Below, piece by piece: positions 15,348 to 25,166 of a stretch of DNA of 33,299 nt; the stretch's first letter is position 1, and every line of letters begins with the position of its first letter. The stretch lies in assembly GCA_016867815.1 (NCBI GenBank), contig VGIR01000030.1:1-33299 (forward strand). Direction: 5' to 3'. The stretch is from a candidate division WOR-3 bacterium (GTDB lineage: Bacteria; Hydrothermota; Tepidihabitantia; Tepidihabitantales; Tepidihabitantaceae). The position numbers and the translations under genes are program-made. The notes below the pieces were generated by a model. That model was given only the letters and a program-made list of their open reading frames with translations. It did not search any database and was not told the origin of the DNA.

Positions 15348-16322
15348 TCACCAAGTGTCGATGTCGTCGAAGTACAGCTTCCAGAGCTCGGGGTTGAAGA
15401 GCGCCTCTCCAACGGTGAAGTCCTTCACGAGAAAAAAGATGCGCTTCCGGATTCGCATGAATCCCACCTGGTCGAGAATGCGGAGGAGGCCGACTTCGCG
15501 GCACTTGAAGTTCAATGCAATCGACAGGATCGTGAAGGCTCGCTCCCCCCGAACCTTCTTGACAAGGGCATCCAAGGCGCCCCGCACGAAGGCCGGGTCA
15601 TCACAGTCGGTCAGCGGGCGTCCGATCACCAGTTCTTTGACCCTTCCGCGGAACTTCGCTTTGAGGTCGAACCTCGCGTGGCGCCCTCCTTTGGCATAGT
15701 GATAGAAGAAACGGCGTTCCCGACTCATGTAGCCACCGCGCCACGAGTCGAAACTTGGGTCCTGAGTGAGGATGAAGCCTTCCCAAGTGGGGCCACAAAG
15801 CGTGGGCTCCCGTTCTCTTCCGAGTGTGCACCTCGTGAGATCTGTTCCTCTGCTCAGCACTGAGAGGGGCGACAGGGGCAGCACGAGCCAGTTCAGGTCG
15901 ACGGTGTTCGACCATCCGTCACGGATGAGGTTCCCGTAGGACGGCTCTATCGGGAATCCGAAGACGAAATCGATCGATCTTGTACTGCGCACTACGTCCA
16001 TGTACGTTAGAAGACGGCGGAATATCCCCTGTCCTCGATAGTCTGGATGCACGATGGAGTTTCCGGATTGGTATGAGTTCTGCATCCGACCAGCCAACAT
16101 ATATGGCCAGCGAAAGAAGCTCTGGAACCCGACCACCTTCCGATCGTCCAAGGCAACGATACGAATGGCGCTGTCACGCTGGTAGGGGTGTTCATAGAAG
16201 GCCCTTGTCAAGCGGTCCTGCGATTCCCAATCGACGCCATACTCCCGGCTGATCATATCCACGACCTGATTGTGCATCCACGGCTCGAAAAGCCCGATCC
16301 GCAACTCGCCGGGCCGAGTCAC
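15348..16322 (-). CDS. GNAT-family N-acyltransferase
   Basis: A 324-residue protein with an N-terminal GNAT fold. The acyl-CoA loop is RGQGIF (96-101) after VHPDYR, and GFPIEPSYG resembles the beta5 region of sugar or peptide N-acyltransferases. The C-terminal 150 residues are less familiar and could be a second, degenerate GNAT-like half. Such genes recur in exopolysaccharide loci, where they acylate amino sugars. Its ATG overlaps the stop of the GT2 gene by 4 nt (ATGA). Adjacency to the deacetylase suggests deacetylation followed by re-acylation, which is an inference. Confidence 0.82.
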   Translation of the reverse strand: MTRPGELRIGLFEPWMHNQVVDMISREYGVDWESQDRLTRAFYEHPYQRDSAIRIVALDDRKVVGFQSFFRWPYMLAGRMQNSYQSGNSIVHPDYRGQGIFRRLLTYMDVVRSTRSIDFVFGFPIEPSYGNLIRDGWSNTVDLNWLVLPLSPLSVLSRGTDLTRCTLGREREPTLCGPTWEGFILTQDPSFDSWRGGYMSRERRFFYHYAKGGRHARFDLKAKFRGRVKELVIGRPLTDCDDPAFVRGALDALVKKVRGERAFTILSIALNFKCREVGLLRILDQVGFMRIRKRIFFLVKDFTVGEALFNPELWKLYFDDIDTW

Positions 16323-17272
16323 TTGCGCCCTGCTCTGCGCGTGCGCAGTCTGTCGCGGATCTTCGCGCTGAAGGGGATATTGCCGAAGTCGGGCCGCAAC
16401 GAAGTGTCCCTATAGAACTCCACCGTTTCGGGGCGCACCAGCCTGTGTACGCGAATGCCGTCAATTCTGCCGCGCACAGCGGTATTCACCAACCGCGCAG
16501 CAAGCCAGGGGCCGACTCGGCTACACTCGTGTATCACCACGCCGATGAGGAAACGCGCGCCATAGAGCGTTGCCATGGGCCGCGGAAAGTGCTTGAATAG
16601 GACCCTGACGAAGTTGTATGTCCAGTTCTCGGCCCGCAAGCTATCGTTTCCTCCGGGTTGAGGACGCGAATGGTGCTCAGCGACCATGTCGGGCAGATAG
16701 ATTGTGCCGTAGCCGGCTGCGTGCGCTCGAATGGAGAAGTCCAACTCCTCCGCCCCGAACGTGCATAGCTCGTCGAATTCTCCCACCCGCATTAGCACTT
16801 CGCGTTTCAGCGCATGCGCGGCTCCAGCGAAGTTGGCAACTGGTCGAGCCACCGTTCCATGGTCGTTGACCCAATCACCGGAGATCGGATTGAGGACTTT
16901 GAAAGCCAGTAGCCCGCATCTCTCACGCGCGGCGAAAAGGCTTGGGACCGCGCGCAGTACCTCCGGCCGCATTGACGTGTCGTCGTCGAGAAGAACCAAG
17001 TACTCACCTTGCGCGACCCTCAGACCGTCATTCCGCCCGCCCGCAACGCCCCGGTTCACGGGATTCAGAACCAGCTTGAGGCCCGGATAGGATTCCGCGA
17101 GTCTGTTGAGCGCGTCCCGGGAACCATCGACGGAAGCATTGTCCACGACGATCAACTCGAACATGGACGGGTCCAACGTCTGCAGAAGTGCACCGAGGTG
17201 TTTCTCGAGAAGCAAACGACGGTTGCGAGTCAGGATGATGACCGAAACCAGAGGGGCATTGGGGCCTGCCAT
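16319..17272 (-). CDS. GT2-family glycosyltransferase
   Basis: This 317-residue GT-A enzyme has the GT2 landmarks VSVIILTRNR (9-18), VVDNASVDGS (42-51) and the metal-binding acidic triplet LLDDDTS (D96-D98). The central EFDELCTFGAEELDFSIR resembles the catalytic-base region of rhamnosyl- and related transferases. It is the only inverting GT2 of the cluster. Its start overlaps the upstream stop in TGATG. Its C-terminus lacks membrane spans, so it acts as a soluble or peripheral cytoplasmic enzyme. Confidence 0.9.
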   Translation of the reverse strand: MAGPNAPLVSVIILTRNRRLLLEKHLGALLQTLDPSMFELIVVDNASVDGSRDALNRLAESYPGLKLVLNPVNRGVAGGRNDGLRVAQGEYLVLLDDDTSMRPEVLRAVPSLFAARERCGLLAFKVLNPISGDWVNDHGTVARPVANFAGAAHALKREVLMRVGEFDELCTFGAEELDFSIRAHAAGYGTIYLPDMVAEHHSRPQPGGNDSLRAENWTYNFVRVLFKHFPRPMATLYGARFLIGVVIHECSRVGPWLAARLVNTAVRGRIDGIRVHRLVRPETVEFYRDTSLRPDFGNIPFSAKIRDRLRTRRAGRK

Positions 17273-18729
17273 CAGTCGGTTGGCCCCCTCTCAGTAGCAT
17301 GCGGCGGAATCGCCGATCCGCCGGCGCGGTCATCGATGAATGCGGCACTAGACAAGGCCCTGCGTATCTTCTCGCGAATCACAGCTTCGTCGTGATTCTG
17401 CCTTGCCACCTCAACCCCTCGCGCCACCAGTTTCTCTTGCAGGACTTCATCAGTTGCCAGCTTGAGCAGGGCACCGGCTAACGGGGCTTTCCCTTCTGTC
17501 TCGACTAGGCAAGCCCAACCCTCCCTCTTGGCGTACTCAGCCACTCCGGTCTCGGAGGGGGCGTATACTAGCACCGGTCTCTCGCTCATCATGTAAAGAT
17601 GGCTCTTTGATGAAACCGCTAGCCGGTTTGTGTTCGCATGCTTGGGGTTGAAGGACTCGGGAAGGAGCAGAATATCGGCTCCCCTCAGGTAGGACGGAAG
17701 CTCCTCATGAGACGGCGCTGGGAGGATGTTCAGAACACTGGACCGCGAGAGGATCTGTGCGAATTCGGGAGCCACGCCTGACGCAAGGGCGGTCACTTGA
17801 ACATCAAGCCCCGCAGTGCGCAGCTCCTCAGCGGCACCGCACAAATCCAAGACGGGGCCGCACCGCTGAGAGTTCAGTGCGCCAGCATACACCAACGAAA
17901 CTCGGCATTCATCGGCCACACGCCTGATCGGCGCTCGGCTGAACCTTCTTGGATCGTCGCACATCATGATTGGCTCGAAATCGACACCATACCTACGATG
18001 GAACTCGCGCGACATCGCATCCCCATTGGAGAGTCTTGATGAGGCAGCCATGACCAGTTCCCTCGCCGCTCGGCGAACCGGCGGTCTCAGCACCGCGCGG
18101 AATGGCGAACTCGAGTAAAGGTCCTTGGGCCAGTCGTCTCCCGTGTGAAAGCAGACCGGCACTCCCAAGGTACGGTGTATCATGACGGGAAGCCAGGCAA
18201 AAGCGAGGTTGTACCCTTGGCAGTAAACGACTTCGGGAGCGAAATCCTGCACCCACTTGACTAGTCGGGGAGAAAGAACAGGCTGAAAGAATAGCTCCCA
18301 CAGCCCCGAATTGACGAGGACGGTACTCATACGTCGGCGTAATGATGAGCTGTTTCGGCGATGGAGTTCATCGAGAGTACGGGCTGGCAATGCTGACAAA
18401 CCAACATGTCCTTGCGAAGACCGCTTCAGTTTGAAGAAGAGCTTGCCCCACCGTCTTTCCTCTGGGCCCAGCCTGAAAGTGCGCCCGCAGAATCTGGAGT
18501 CACCGACCTCACCGCCGGAGTATATTTGGGCCAGTCTGTCTTTCGGCCATCCAGCGAACCAGCCTCGGAAGGACACGCCATGCTGGTCGGCCTCGTTGAT
18601 GCAGGCCGCATAGACGATCAGCGTTCTGGGATAGACCGGCGACTCGGCCCCCCCGACGGCCTTGGCCTGACCGCAGGAGGGGCCCAGATGACCTCGGCTT
18701 CGCACCGCGTCAAGTCGCTTGCCCTCCAT
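17272..18729 (-). CDS. Glycosyltransferase, GT4-like
   Basis: A 485-residue GT-B-like protein. The N-terminal acceptor half starts at about residue 35 (TLIVYAACINEAD, then HGVSFRGWF). The donor half has VYAGALNSQR and ILLLPESFNP. The first 34 residues look unconserved, so the true start may lie a little downstream. However, the ATG at 18729 directly abuts the upstream stop (TAG-ATG). It is longer than the other GT4 genes here. Its substrate is unknown. Confidence 0.8.
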   Translation of the reverse strand: MEGKRLDAVRSRGHLGPSCGQAKAVGGAESPVYPRTLIVYAACINEADQHGVSFRGWFAGWPKDRLAQIYSGGEVGDSRFCGRTFRLGPEERRWGKLFFKLKRSSQGHVGLSALPARTLDELHRRNSSSLRRRMSTVLVNSGLWELFFQPVLSPRLVKWVQDFAPEVVYCQGYNLAFAWLPVMIHRTLGVPVCFHTGDDWPKDLYSSSPFRAVLRPPVRRAARELVMAASSRLSNGDAMSREFHRRYGVDFEPIMMCDDPRRFSRAPIRRVADECRVSLVYAGALNSQRCGPVLDLCGAAEELRTAGLDVQVTALASGVAPEFAQILSRSSVLNILPAPSHEELPSYLRGADILLLPESFNPKHANTNRLAVSSKSHLYMMSERPVLVYAPSETGVAEYAKREGWACLVETEGKAPLAGALLKLATDEVLQEKLVARGVEVARQNHDEAVIREKIRRALSSAAFIDDRAGGSAIPPHATERGPTD

Positions 18730-19860
18730 CTACTGGCTGTCCTCCCAAACGCGTCTGAGAAAGGCGAACGTCTCCTCGGCGCATCGCTTCCATGTGAAAT
18801 CGATGGAGCGTTCGTAGGCCTTCTGACCGCAGATTCGTCGCTTCTCTTCGTTTGTGGCGAGCGACGTCAGCGTACCTGCAATGCTCTCAGGGCTCTCGGG
18901 GTCGAAGTACACGCCGGCGTCCCGCAGGATGTCGGGCAGGCCGACCCTGTCCGAGCTTGCGATTGGCAGTCTCGCGCCCATTGCCTCCAACAACGTGTTC
19001 GGAAAGCACTCGCAAGAGGACGCGAAGACGAAGATGTCCGCATTCCGGTACTCAGGCAGGAGAGCTTTCGTGTCCAGCGGACCGATGAGTTCCACATGTC
19101 CGCCCGCGTTCTCTTGTCGGATTGCGCGCTCAAGCGGCCCGGCGGCTGACGTAGAGACTCCGCCGACGAGCCTCAGACGAACGTTCAGCCCCGTCTGATT
19201 CCTCGTAAGCCCCACCGCCCGTACCAGTTCCGGCCCGTGTTTGTAGTGGTACAAGTACGAAACGTACAGAACAGTCACAACGCTGCCAATGTCGTAGGAG
19301 CGCGACTCTTGGATTCTGAAGGCTTCGTCCAGTCCGTGCGGGACGACTGTGCTCATCCGGATGCCGGAGACTTGGGATGTGACGACCTCCCGTGAATGTC
19401 GTGAAACGAAGATGACACCGGCACTCCGGCGGAAGGAAGCGGCGTGATTCCGGCGGTACCTGAGGAAGAGCTCATACTCTGGAGTGCCCCGGTAGTGCTC
19501 CAGTTCGGCTCGGTCGAACGGCAGCAGGTTTCGGCACATCGTGACGGCGACTGACTTGCGGAGATAGACACGGAGTTGCCCAGAGGGAAAAAACTCAACG
19601 TCGGGTCGTAGCCGCCGCACAAGTCGCGGGTAGGCCCACAAGTGCCACAGATACCGCTTCAGCCGGGTTCGGCTTGCGGGCCAGTGATGCGTAATCACAC
19701 GAACTCCATCATCCAGCCGTCCGAGCTTCTCGTAGAACTGTGTCGAGCAGACGAAGTAGATATCCATGTCCGAAGGGATGGCACCGGTCCCGAGCAGCCC
19801 TTTGCAGTGCCTGACAAACCCACCGCTCCCACCGATGTCGCCGTAGATGAGCAGCCGCAC
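18730..19860 (-). CDS. GT4-family glycosyltransferase
   Basis: A 376-residue GT-B transferase starting at a GTG. It has GDIGGSGGF near the N-terminus, VVPHGLDEAF, VTVLYVSYLYHYKHGPELV and the donor loop SSCECFPNTLLEAMG (E-x7-E). The length and motifs are standard for retaining GT4 enzymes such as mannosyl- or rhamnosyltransferases. The polymerase gene lies 5 bp upstream. Confidence 0.88.
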   Translation of the reverse strand: MRLLIYGDIGGSGGFVRHCKGLLGTGAIPSDMDIYFVCSTQFYEKLGRLDDGVRVITHHWPASRTRLKRYLWHLWAYPRLVRRLRPDVEFFPSGQLRVYLRKSVAVTMCRNLLPFDRAELEHYRGTPEYELFLRYRRNHAASFRRSAGVIFVSRHSREVVTSQVSGIRMSTVVPHGLDEAFRIQESRSYDIGSVVTVLYVSYLYHYKHGPELVRAVGLTRNQTGLNVRLRLVGGVSTSAAGPLERAIRQENAGGHVELIGPLDTKALLPEYRNADIFVFASSCECFPNTLLEAMGARLPIASSDRVGLPDILRDAGVYFDPESPESIAGTLTSLATNEEKRRICGQKAYERSIDFTWKRCAEETFAFLRRVWEDSQ

Positions 19861-19865
19861 CTATA

Positions 19866-21329
19866 TTAGCCTCTGCTACCCTCCACGCGCTGCGTAGAAC
19901 GGGGCACGTCGAGGGATTGGCGACTTCCTGTCTTCACTCTTGTGCGCCACACCGTCCGACTGCTCTGAACGTATCCTCGGGATGCGGCACCGGCTATCGC
20001 AAGCATGGCAAAGGTGAAGCCCAGGAAGTGCCCATTAAGGAATGTCGGCCACAGGACTTCGCCCGTGAACCCCGCTACGAGGAGTCCCGCGTAGGCAGCC
20101 CGAGGGCCAGCGAGGTCTGGCAGGGAACCACGCAGCAGCCTAAATGCAGTCAAAAGCAGCATGAGATACAGCGCCAGCCCGAGGACGCCCCCCTCCAGCA
20201 GGGACTGCAGGTACATGTTGTGAGCGTTGCCGGGGACGCCTGGGATTCCCATCTCACCCATACCCCACCCAATGCCGGTTATCAACACCTCAGGGTTGGA
20301 TCGCACGTACTGCACTGTATCGGTCCAGCGGATTGTGCGTCCGGACAGGGTCGGATCCTGTTGGCGATTCAGTATTGATGCGGACCGTCTTTGCGCATAC
20401 GCGCCGACCTCCTCGTCAGTCTGGCCTAGGATACGGGGGGCGATCACCGCGAAAACGATGGCTGCGGCTAGCGTGAAGACAAACCTCCTGACGCTCGTGG
20501 CAGATGCCGCCACGAACATAGTTGCGAAGCCGACAGTTGCGCCACGAGACCCCGTTAGGAAAACCACTACGGCGGCAACGGCTATGAGCGGGACCCGGAA
20601 CGCCGCCGCCGGTTTGCGGCCAGCGAGGAGGAGTGCGGTGAAGACCGTTAGGTAGTTTACCATGCCGCCCGCGTTTATGCCGATCGGGCCAAATGGGCGG
20701 TGGGGTCCATTCATTGAGCGCACCGCTCCCCACGGACTGTCGGCGGGCAGGTGCGCGGCCAGCATCGCGCCTGGAAACAGTCCCGTTGCCTGCCCGAGAG
20801 CAACCGCCACGATGAATGCCGTCACAGCATAGACTGCGCTGGAGATCCTGGCAAGATGCTGAGGAGAAAACGCCATGCCGCGGATGCAGTGCCATACTAC
20901 GCCGAACTCGACGAGTCGGAGCGTCTGGTAACTCCCGGCTAGGCCCGCGAGAGTCGGTCCCTGAGGACTTGTGAAGCTGGTATAGACGGTGCTGGCAAGG
21001 GCCATCGTTACTCCGAGCACAAGGAGTCTCCAAAAGGACCGCTCTGTCCTGTCCATGGGGTTGACGAGCTGTGATCGGGAAAGGTGCACCGCGACGAGGA
21101 ACAGTGTGGCCAGGTCACTCAGTACGGGCCACAAGTACATGCTGCGCGTGAACGCGACTATCGGGAAGGTGAAACCCTGACTCAGTATATACACAACGAC
21201 TGCGGCTAGCTGGAGGTTATCGGCGTACTGCACCTCCTGGGCTGGCGCCGCCGTGCACGAGGTGAAGTTCGACCTCCCTATCAGGGCATCTCCTGCTGAG
21301 CCAGCAACAGGCGTAGTTCGTCGAGTCAT
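19866..21329 (-). CDS. Wzy/O-antigen-ligase-like integral membrane polymerase
   Basis: A 487-residue protein with about 11-12 hydrophobic spans between residues 40 and 460. The periplasmic-loop signature of the Wzy_C/O-antigen ligase family is clear: TGIGWGMGE, then PGNAHNMYLQSLLEGGVLG. These proteins either polymerise undecaprenyl-linked repeat units (Wzy) or transfer glycans to lipid A or protein (WaaL, PglL). With a Wzx in the same operon and no other candidate here, Wzy is the simpler reading, but the family cannot be split by motif alone. It starts at an ATG without a clear Shine-Dalgarno, 12 nt after the upstream GT gene. Confidence 0.85.
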   Translation of the reverse strand: MTRRTTPVAGSAGDALIGRSNFTSCTAAPAQEVQYADNLQLAAVVVYILSQGFTFPIVAFTRSMYLWPVLSDLATLFLVAVHLSRSQLVNPMDRTERSFWRLLVLGVTMALASTVYTSFTSPQGPTLAGLAGSYQTLRLVEFGVVWHCIRGMAFSPQHLARISSAVYAVTAFIVAVALGQATGLFPGAMLAAHLPADSPWGAVRSMNGPHRPFGPIGINAGGMVNYLTVFTALLLAGRKPAAAFRVPLIAVAAVVVFLTGSRGATVGFATMFVAASATSVRRFVFTLAAAIVFAVIAPRILGQTDEEVGAYAQRRSASILNRQQDPTLSGRTIRWTDTVQYVRSNPEVLITGIGWGMGEMGIPGVPGNAHNMYLQSLLEGGVLGLALYLMLLLTAFRLLRGSLPDLAGPRAAYAGLLVAGFTGEVLWPTFLNGHFLGFTFAMLAIAGAASRGYVQSSRTVWRTRVKTGSRQSLDVPRSTQRVEGSRG

Positions 21330-21341
21330 CTCAGGAGTTCA

Positions 21342-22490
21342 TTACGCAGATCGTCGGTCGGGAGTACGCCGAGCTCTGTCACTTGGCAGCAATCTACTCT
21401 CGTAGAGCCCGAGCATCCTTTCCACATACATCCCGAACCTGAACTTTGGGGGAATACTCCCGGTTCTGCTTGTGTGGTTGCCTTGACCAGCGAGTGCTGT
21501 TAGTACCCCATCCGCGAAAGCAGCGGCGTCGCCGGGTGGTACGAGGGACACGCGTTCCGACTCTCTCGCGATCTCACGAAGCGGCCCGATGTCGCTGGCG
21601 ACGACCGGCAAGCCAGCCGCAAGGGCTTCAAGAACTGCACCCGGCAGACCCTCGCTTTTTGACGGCAAGAGCAGGCAGTCACTTGCTTGCAGGAGGCGCG
21701 GTACGTCGCGGCGCAGCCCGGCGAAGTGAACGGAGCCCTCCAGGCCTCCATCCGTGACGCGACTGCGAATCCTCCCAAACAGGGGACCGTCACCAACAAG
21801 CAGGAAATGCACGCTTCCGTGTCTTTCGGCTACGCTCTGAACCACGGAGATTAGCATCTCGTGGTTCTTAGCGGGCAGAAAGCTACCAACGTGGATAACT
21901 ACGTGGGCGGCCAGCGGAATCCCGAACTCACTGAGAGTCTCTGCCCTATCGTAGCGAACGAGAAATGGCTGGGGGTCAATGCCGTTGTACAGGATTGTCG
22001 CGCGCGGGTCCCTCTGCCACTCCGCGCCCATGTAGGCTTCCATCGCACCTTCAGAAACGGCGACGATCCTTGTTGCGTATCGCCGGGTCCATGCCATGAG
22101 TAGCTTGCTGGCCCAGTGCCAGTAGACGCCGGGGCGGGGTGAATTTGCACCGCGCCAGTGTTGTATTCGAAGTGGGACGCCCTCTTTCGCCGCGGCCCGG
22201 AGATGGATTCCTGAGAGATGATTGACATGGCAGTGGATGATATCGTAACGGCCATCCCGGAGCAGCAGTCGGAAACGCTCGGATGATTCAAGGATGTTCC
22301 TTGTCACTCTGCAATGCGTGATTCCGAAGCCGAGCCCACGAATCCGGTCATCGTAGGCCCCTGGGTCAGGGCCGAACGCGCAGAAGTCGAGGTGATACTC
22401 GGACGAGTTCAGGGTAGCCGCGAATTCGAGAACACGAGTCTCTGCTCCTCCCACGTTCGTTGTGCCGATGACCTGCAGTACGCGAATCAT
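21342..22490 (-). CDS. GT4-family glycosyltransferase
   Basis: A 382-residue GT-B enzyme. It begins IRVLQVIGTTNVGGAETRVLEF, typical of EpsF/CapM-like transferases, and has IVAVSEGAMEA, LYNGIDPQPF, VGSFLPAKNHEML, LVGDGPLFG and the donor loop KSEGLPGAVLEALAAGLPVVASD with E-x7-E. It probably adds one internal sugar of the repeat unit. A 27-nt gap separates it from the ATP-grasp gene. Confidence 0.9.
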   Translation of the reverse strand: MIRVLQVIGTTNVGGAETRVLEFAATLNSSEYHLDFCAFGPDPGAYDDRIRGLGFGITHCRVTRNILESSERFRLLLRDGRYDIIHCHVNHLSGIHLRAAAKEGVPLRIQHWRGANSPRPGVYWHWASKLLMAWTRRYATRIVAVSEGAMEAYMGAEWQRDPRATILYNGIDPQPFLVRYDRAETLSEFGIPLAAHVVIHVGSFLPAKNHEMLISVVQSVAERHGSVHFLLVGDGPLFGRIRSRVTDGGLEGSVHFAGLRRDVPRLLQASDCLLLPSKSEGLPGAVLEALAAGLPVVASDIGPLREIARESERVSLVPPGDAAAFADGVLTALAGQGNHTSRTGSIPPKFRFGMYVERMLGLYESRLLPSDRARRTPDRRSA

Positions 22491-22517
22491 GTGGTCGACA
22501 GCGAACCTGATGATGCC

Positions 22518-23555
22518 CTAATCAGGTTGCCTCATGTCTGGCAGGTCCAGAGCATCTGCGAGCAGGCAATACTGGGGCCAGAAATGCCCTTCATGCCATC
22601 GCAGCGAAGCGTCCCAGAACCCGGGGCACTCGCGCACTGCGGCGTCTACGTAGGTGTAGCTGAGTTCGCACAGCGATGGAGAACGATCGGAATCGTAGAG
22701 AAAATCGTAGGCCATGGACTGGAATCGGAAGAAGCTCGATATCTCGAATGCCAATCGGACGAAGCGCAAGTCAATCATATCCCTGTCCCAGTTCATTCTC
22801 CCGCTACCTGACGCCCTGAAGTCCTTAGGTCCGTTGTACCGCCGGAAGGCGAACGCCCGGTCCCCGATGACTGTCACCCGTGTGTCGTAGTCATTGCCGG
22901 GCAGATATCGCTGAAACAGAACGTAGTTCTTGTGAAGCTCCCGGCCCGGTGTCGCCCGGCGAGGGTGCAATTTCAGACGAGCGCCTGCGGCCCAGCCGTA
23001 TAGAGTCCTCCAAGGATTGTTACCGATGCGGCGGACAACACTCAAGGGAACATTGCCTGAGGTCATGCCGGACTTGAACATTCTTCGAATCAGCCTCCGC
23101 CCAGAAGGCCTGTCTTTGACGAGAACGACATTTGAGGACCCTGCTCCTCCCCGGAGCTTGAACACAAGTGGCAAGTCGGCCGCTTCCATCCAATCCAGCG
23201 CTTGGTTAAGATCCCAGAACACCCAACTCTCCGCCATCGGGTACCCGTGGAGTCTCATCATGTAGTACTCCCTTATCTTGTCATCGTAGGCCCAGCAAGT
23301 CCTCATGTTGGGCAGGCAAGGAACTTCCAGCTCCAGTTCAACCAAGGGAATCACCGAAAGAGCCAGTTGCCTCTCGTAGTATTCATGTCCCCACCAGTAG
23401 ATAAAGAGGTCCAGATTCCGGACTCGGTCCCAGAATGACGGCTCGCCGACGTCCAGTCGGATGTGTTCAAGTCGGTTGTGGTCCAGAATCGCCTCGAAAC
23501 GGTGGGCAAACCGCGCGTGTCGCGTTGGGTAGGCCGTGTGTACGCCGACTAGCAC
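22518..23555 (-). CDS. RimK-like ATP-grasp ligase of a polysaccharide locus
   Basis: A 345-residue protein from the GTG at 23555, chosen because GGTGGAGG lies 7 nt upstream; a TTG extension to 23573 overlaps that Shine-Dalgarno. The ATP-grasp fold shows VFKLRGGAGSSNVVLV (glycine-rich loop), FQRYLPGNDYDTRVTVIGDRA, and a C-terminal metal-site stretch (AYDFLYD, LCELSYTY). RimK-type enzymes join a carboxylate to an amine with ATP. Within a glycan operon this suggests amide-linking an amino acid to a uronic acid or amino sugar. The substrate is inferred only. It is one of two ATP-grasp genes in the cluster. Confidence 0.8.
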   Translation of the reverse strand: MLVGVHTAYPTRHARFAHRFEAILDHNRLEHIRLDVGEPSFWDRVRNLDLFIYWWGHEYYERQLALSVIPLVELELEVPCLPNMRTCWAYDDKIREYYMMRLHGYPMAESWVFWDLNQALDWMEAADLPLVFKLRGGAGSSNVVLVKDRPSGRRLIRRMFKSGMTSGNVPLSVVRRIGNNPWRTLYGWAAGARLKLHPRRATPGRELHKNYVLFQRYLPGNDYDTRVTVIGDRAFAFRRYNGPKDFRASGSGRMNWDRDMIDLRFVRLAFEISSFFRFQSMAYDFLYDSDRSPSLCELSYTYVDAAVRECPGFWDASLRWHEGHFWPQYCLLADALDLPDMRQPD

Positions 23556-23606
23556 CAGCGATCCTCCACCCAAGTCCGCCGCCGTGGCACGTTCATGATC
23601 CCGTGG

Positions 23607-25166
23607 CTATCTGACTAGCGCTTGCCTGCGCAGAAGATTCCTAGCTAGGGCTCGATCGCCGGGTTGCAGCACAAGAGAGTATACGACGACTCCATACAGG
23701 CCCGACAGAAGCGTCACTAAGCTAATCAGGCCGGGCCAGGTCCGTATCGCCCAGACCTGGGATATTCCGTAGGCCAGGGCGCCAAGGACGACTGCACCGA
23801 CGATGCCCGGAATCAAAGGAAGCAGGAGAGCAAGCCATCGTGTCTTCATAATTGCTGCTCCGTAGGCGGGCATGAATACTGCCCTGTTCAAAGTCAGCGC
23901 CAACGCACCAGCGACGGCGATGCCTGAGATTCCCCAACCACTCCACTTGGCTAAGGCAAGCGCGAGCGCGATCTGGATCAGTCCAGTGATCAGGGTAATC
24001 GTGCTGGGCCAGCGAACCTTGTTCAGTGCGATAGCCGCTTCTCCTATCGGGGCGACCGCCAAGTTGACGCAGAGCGGAAAGATCATGATGGACAGCACAG
24101 TAGCCACGCCCTGAAACGAGGGACCCAACCACAGAGCAAGGAAGGGTTTGGCTAGACCGCACAGCAGGCCAATGGGCAGTGCCATTAGTAGACCCAGGAT
24201 ATTCATTGCCCGGCGCGTCACCGCCAGTGTGCCGGCCATACCATCGCAGGCATATCCGGCCACTGCAACCGGAGTGATGACGCGAACCATGGTGCTTGCC
24301 ATGGAGCGAGTGAGTACCGACAGCTGCAGGAGGGGCGCGTACGTCCCTGCAGCGAGTGGGCCGAGGATCAGATTGGCAACGACAATATCGGTGCCCACAT
24401 GGGCCATGAAGCCGACCTGCCCCAGCGTCAGCCAGCTCCCCATGCCTATCATGTCGACGACCAACGAACGGCTGGAAGTCCACGGTCGGATGTGCAACTG
24501 AGGGGTCAGATGGCGCCAGATGACAATGCTGCCAACCAGCGATACAAGGACGCCCGCCAGAATCCCGGTCCCCACATGCCACAGCGAAGGCGTGAGGGCC
24601 GCGAAGAGTGCGACGACTACACCCCGGTTCAACAAGAGACTGGCGACACCGACTGAGTTCTGCAGGTCAAAGCGACTCCTGGCGAACGAAGAAACCTGAA
24701 AAGCGCTCCCGAGTGCTGTGACCAGAAAGCCCCCCGCAGTAGCTGCGAATAGCCATCTGAAGGCGATTTCCTGGCCACTGGGAATCCTGAAGAGACGAGG
24801 AGCTGCGAAGACTAGCGCCAAGGAGATTGGCAGGATAGCGGCCGCAACAAGCGCACCGCCGGACAGAGCAGAGTTAAAGGTCCGATTCGCCGCAGCATTG
24901 TCCCCCCGCGCGAGTTCCATGGTCAAATACCGGCTCGCGGCGCTGTTGAACGACCCCGTCAGGACTCCGAAGAAATTCGTAACTGATGTCGCCAACGCTA
25001 TGAGCCCGTAGACCGCAACACCCAAGTGGCGAATTGCGTACGGCACAAACCATAGACTCACTAGGGACGGCAGCACGACGAAAGCGCCATTTGAGACGAC
25101 GTTGCGCAACAGATATCGGCGTGCTTCCGCTCGTGCGTCGGAGGAGGGCGCCAATCGCGAGGTCAC
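23607..25166 (-). CDS. wzx: Wzx-type polysaccharide flippase
   Basis: A 519-residue protein with about 14 hydrophobic segments, beginning LLRNVVSNGAFVVLPSLVSLWFVP. It follows the MOP/polysaccharide-transporter pattern (LGVAVYGLIALATSVTNFFGVL; GTYAPLLQLSVLTRSMAS). It should flip the finished undecaprenyl-PP-linked repeat across the inner membrane for polymerisation. The start is a GTG at 25166 whose GTGA overlaps the stop of a 34-codon mini-ORF upstream. No Shine-Dalgarno is visible, so translation may depend on coupling. Confidence 0.9.
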   Translation of the reverse strand: MTSRLAPSSDARAEARRYLLRNVVSNGAFVVLPSLVSLWFVPYAIRHLGVAVYGLIALATSVTNFFGVLTGSFNSAASRYLTMELARGDNAAANRTFNSALSGGALVAAAILPISLALVFAAPRLFRIPSGQEIAFRWLFAATAGGFLVTALGSAFQVSSFARSRFDLQNSVGVASLLLNRGVVVALFAALTPSLWHVGTGILAGVLVSLVGSIVIWRHLTPQLHIRPWTSSRSLVVDMIGMGSWLTLGQVGFMAHVGTDIVVANLILGPLAAGTYAPLLQLSVLTRSMASTMVRVITPVAVAGYACDGMAGTLAVTRRAMNILGLLMALPIGLLCGLAKPFLALWLGPSFQGVATVLSIMIFPLCVNLAVAPIGEAAIALNKVRWPSTITLITGLIQIALALALAKWSGWGISGIAVAGALALTLNRAVFMPAYGAAIMKTRWLALLLPLIPGIVGAVVLGALAYGISQVWAIRTWPGLISLVTLLSGLYGVVVYSLVLQPGDRALARNLLRRQALVR

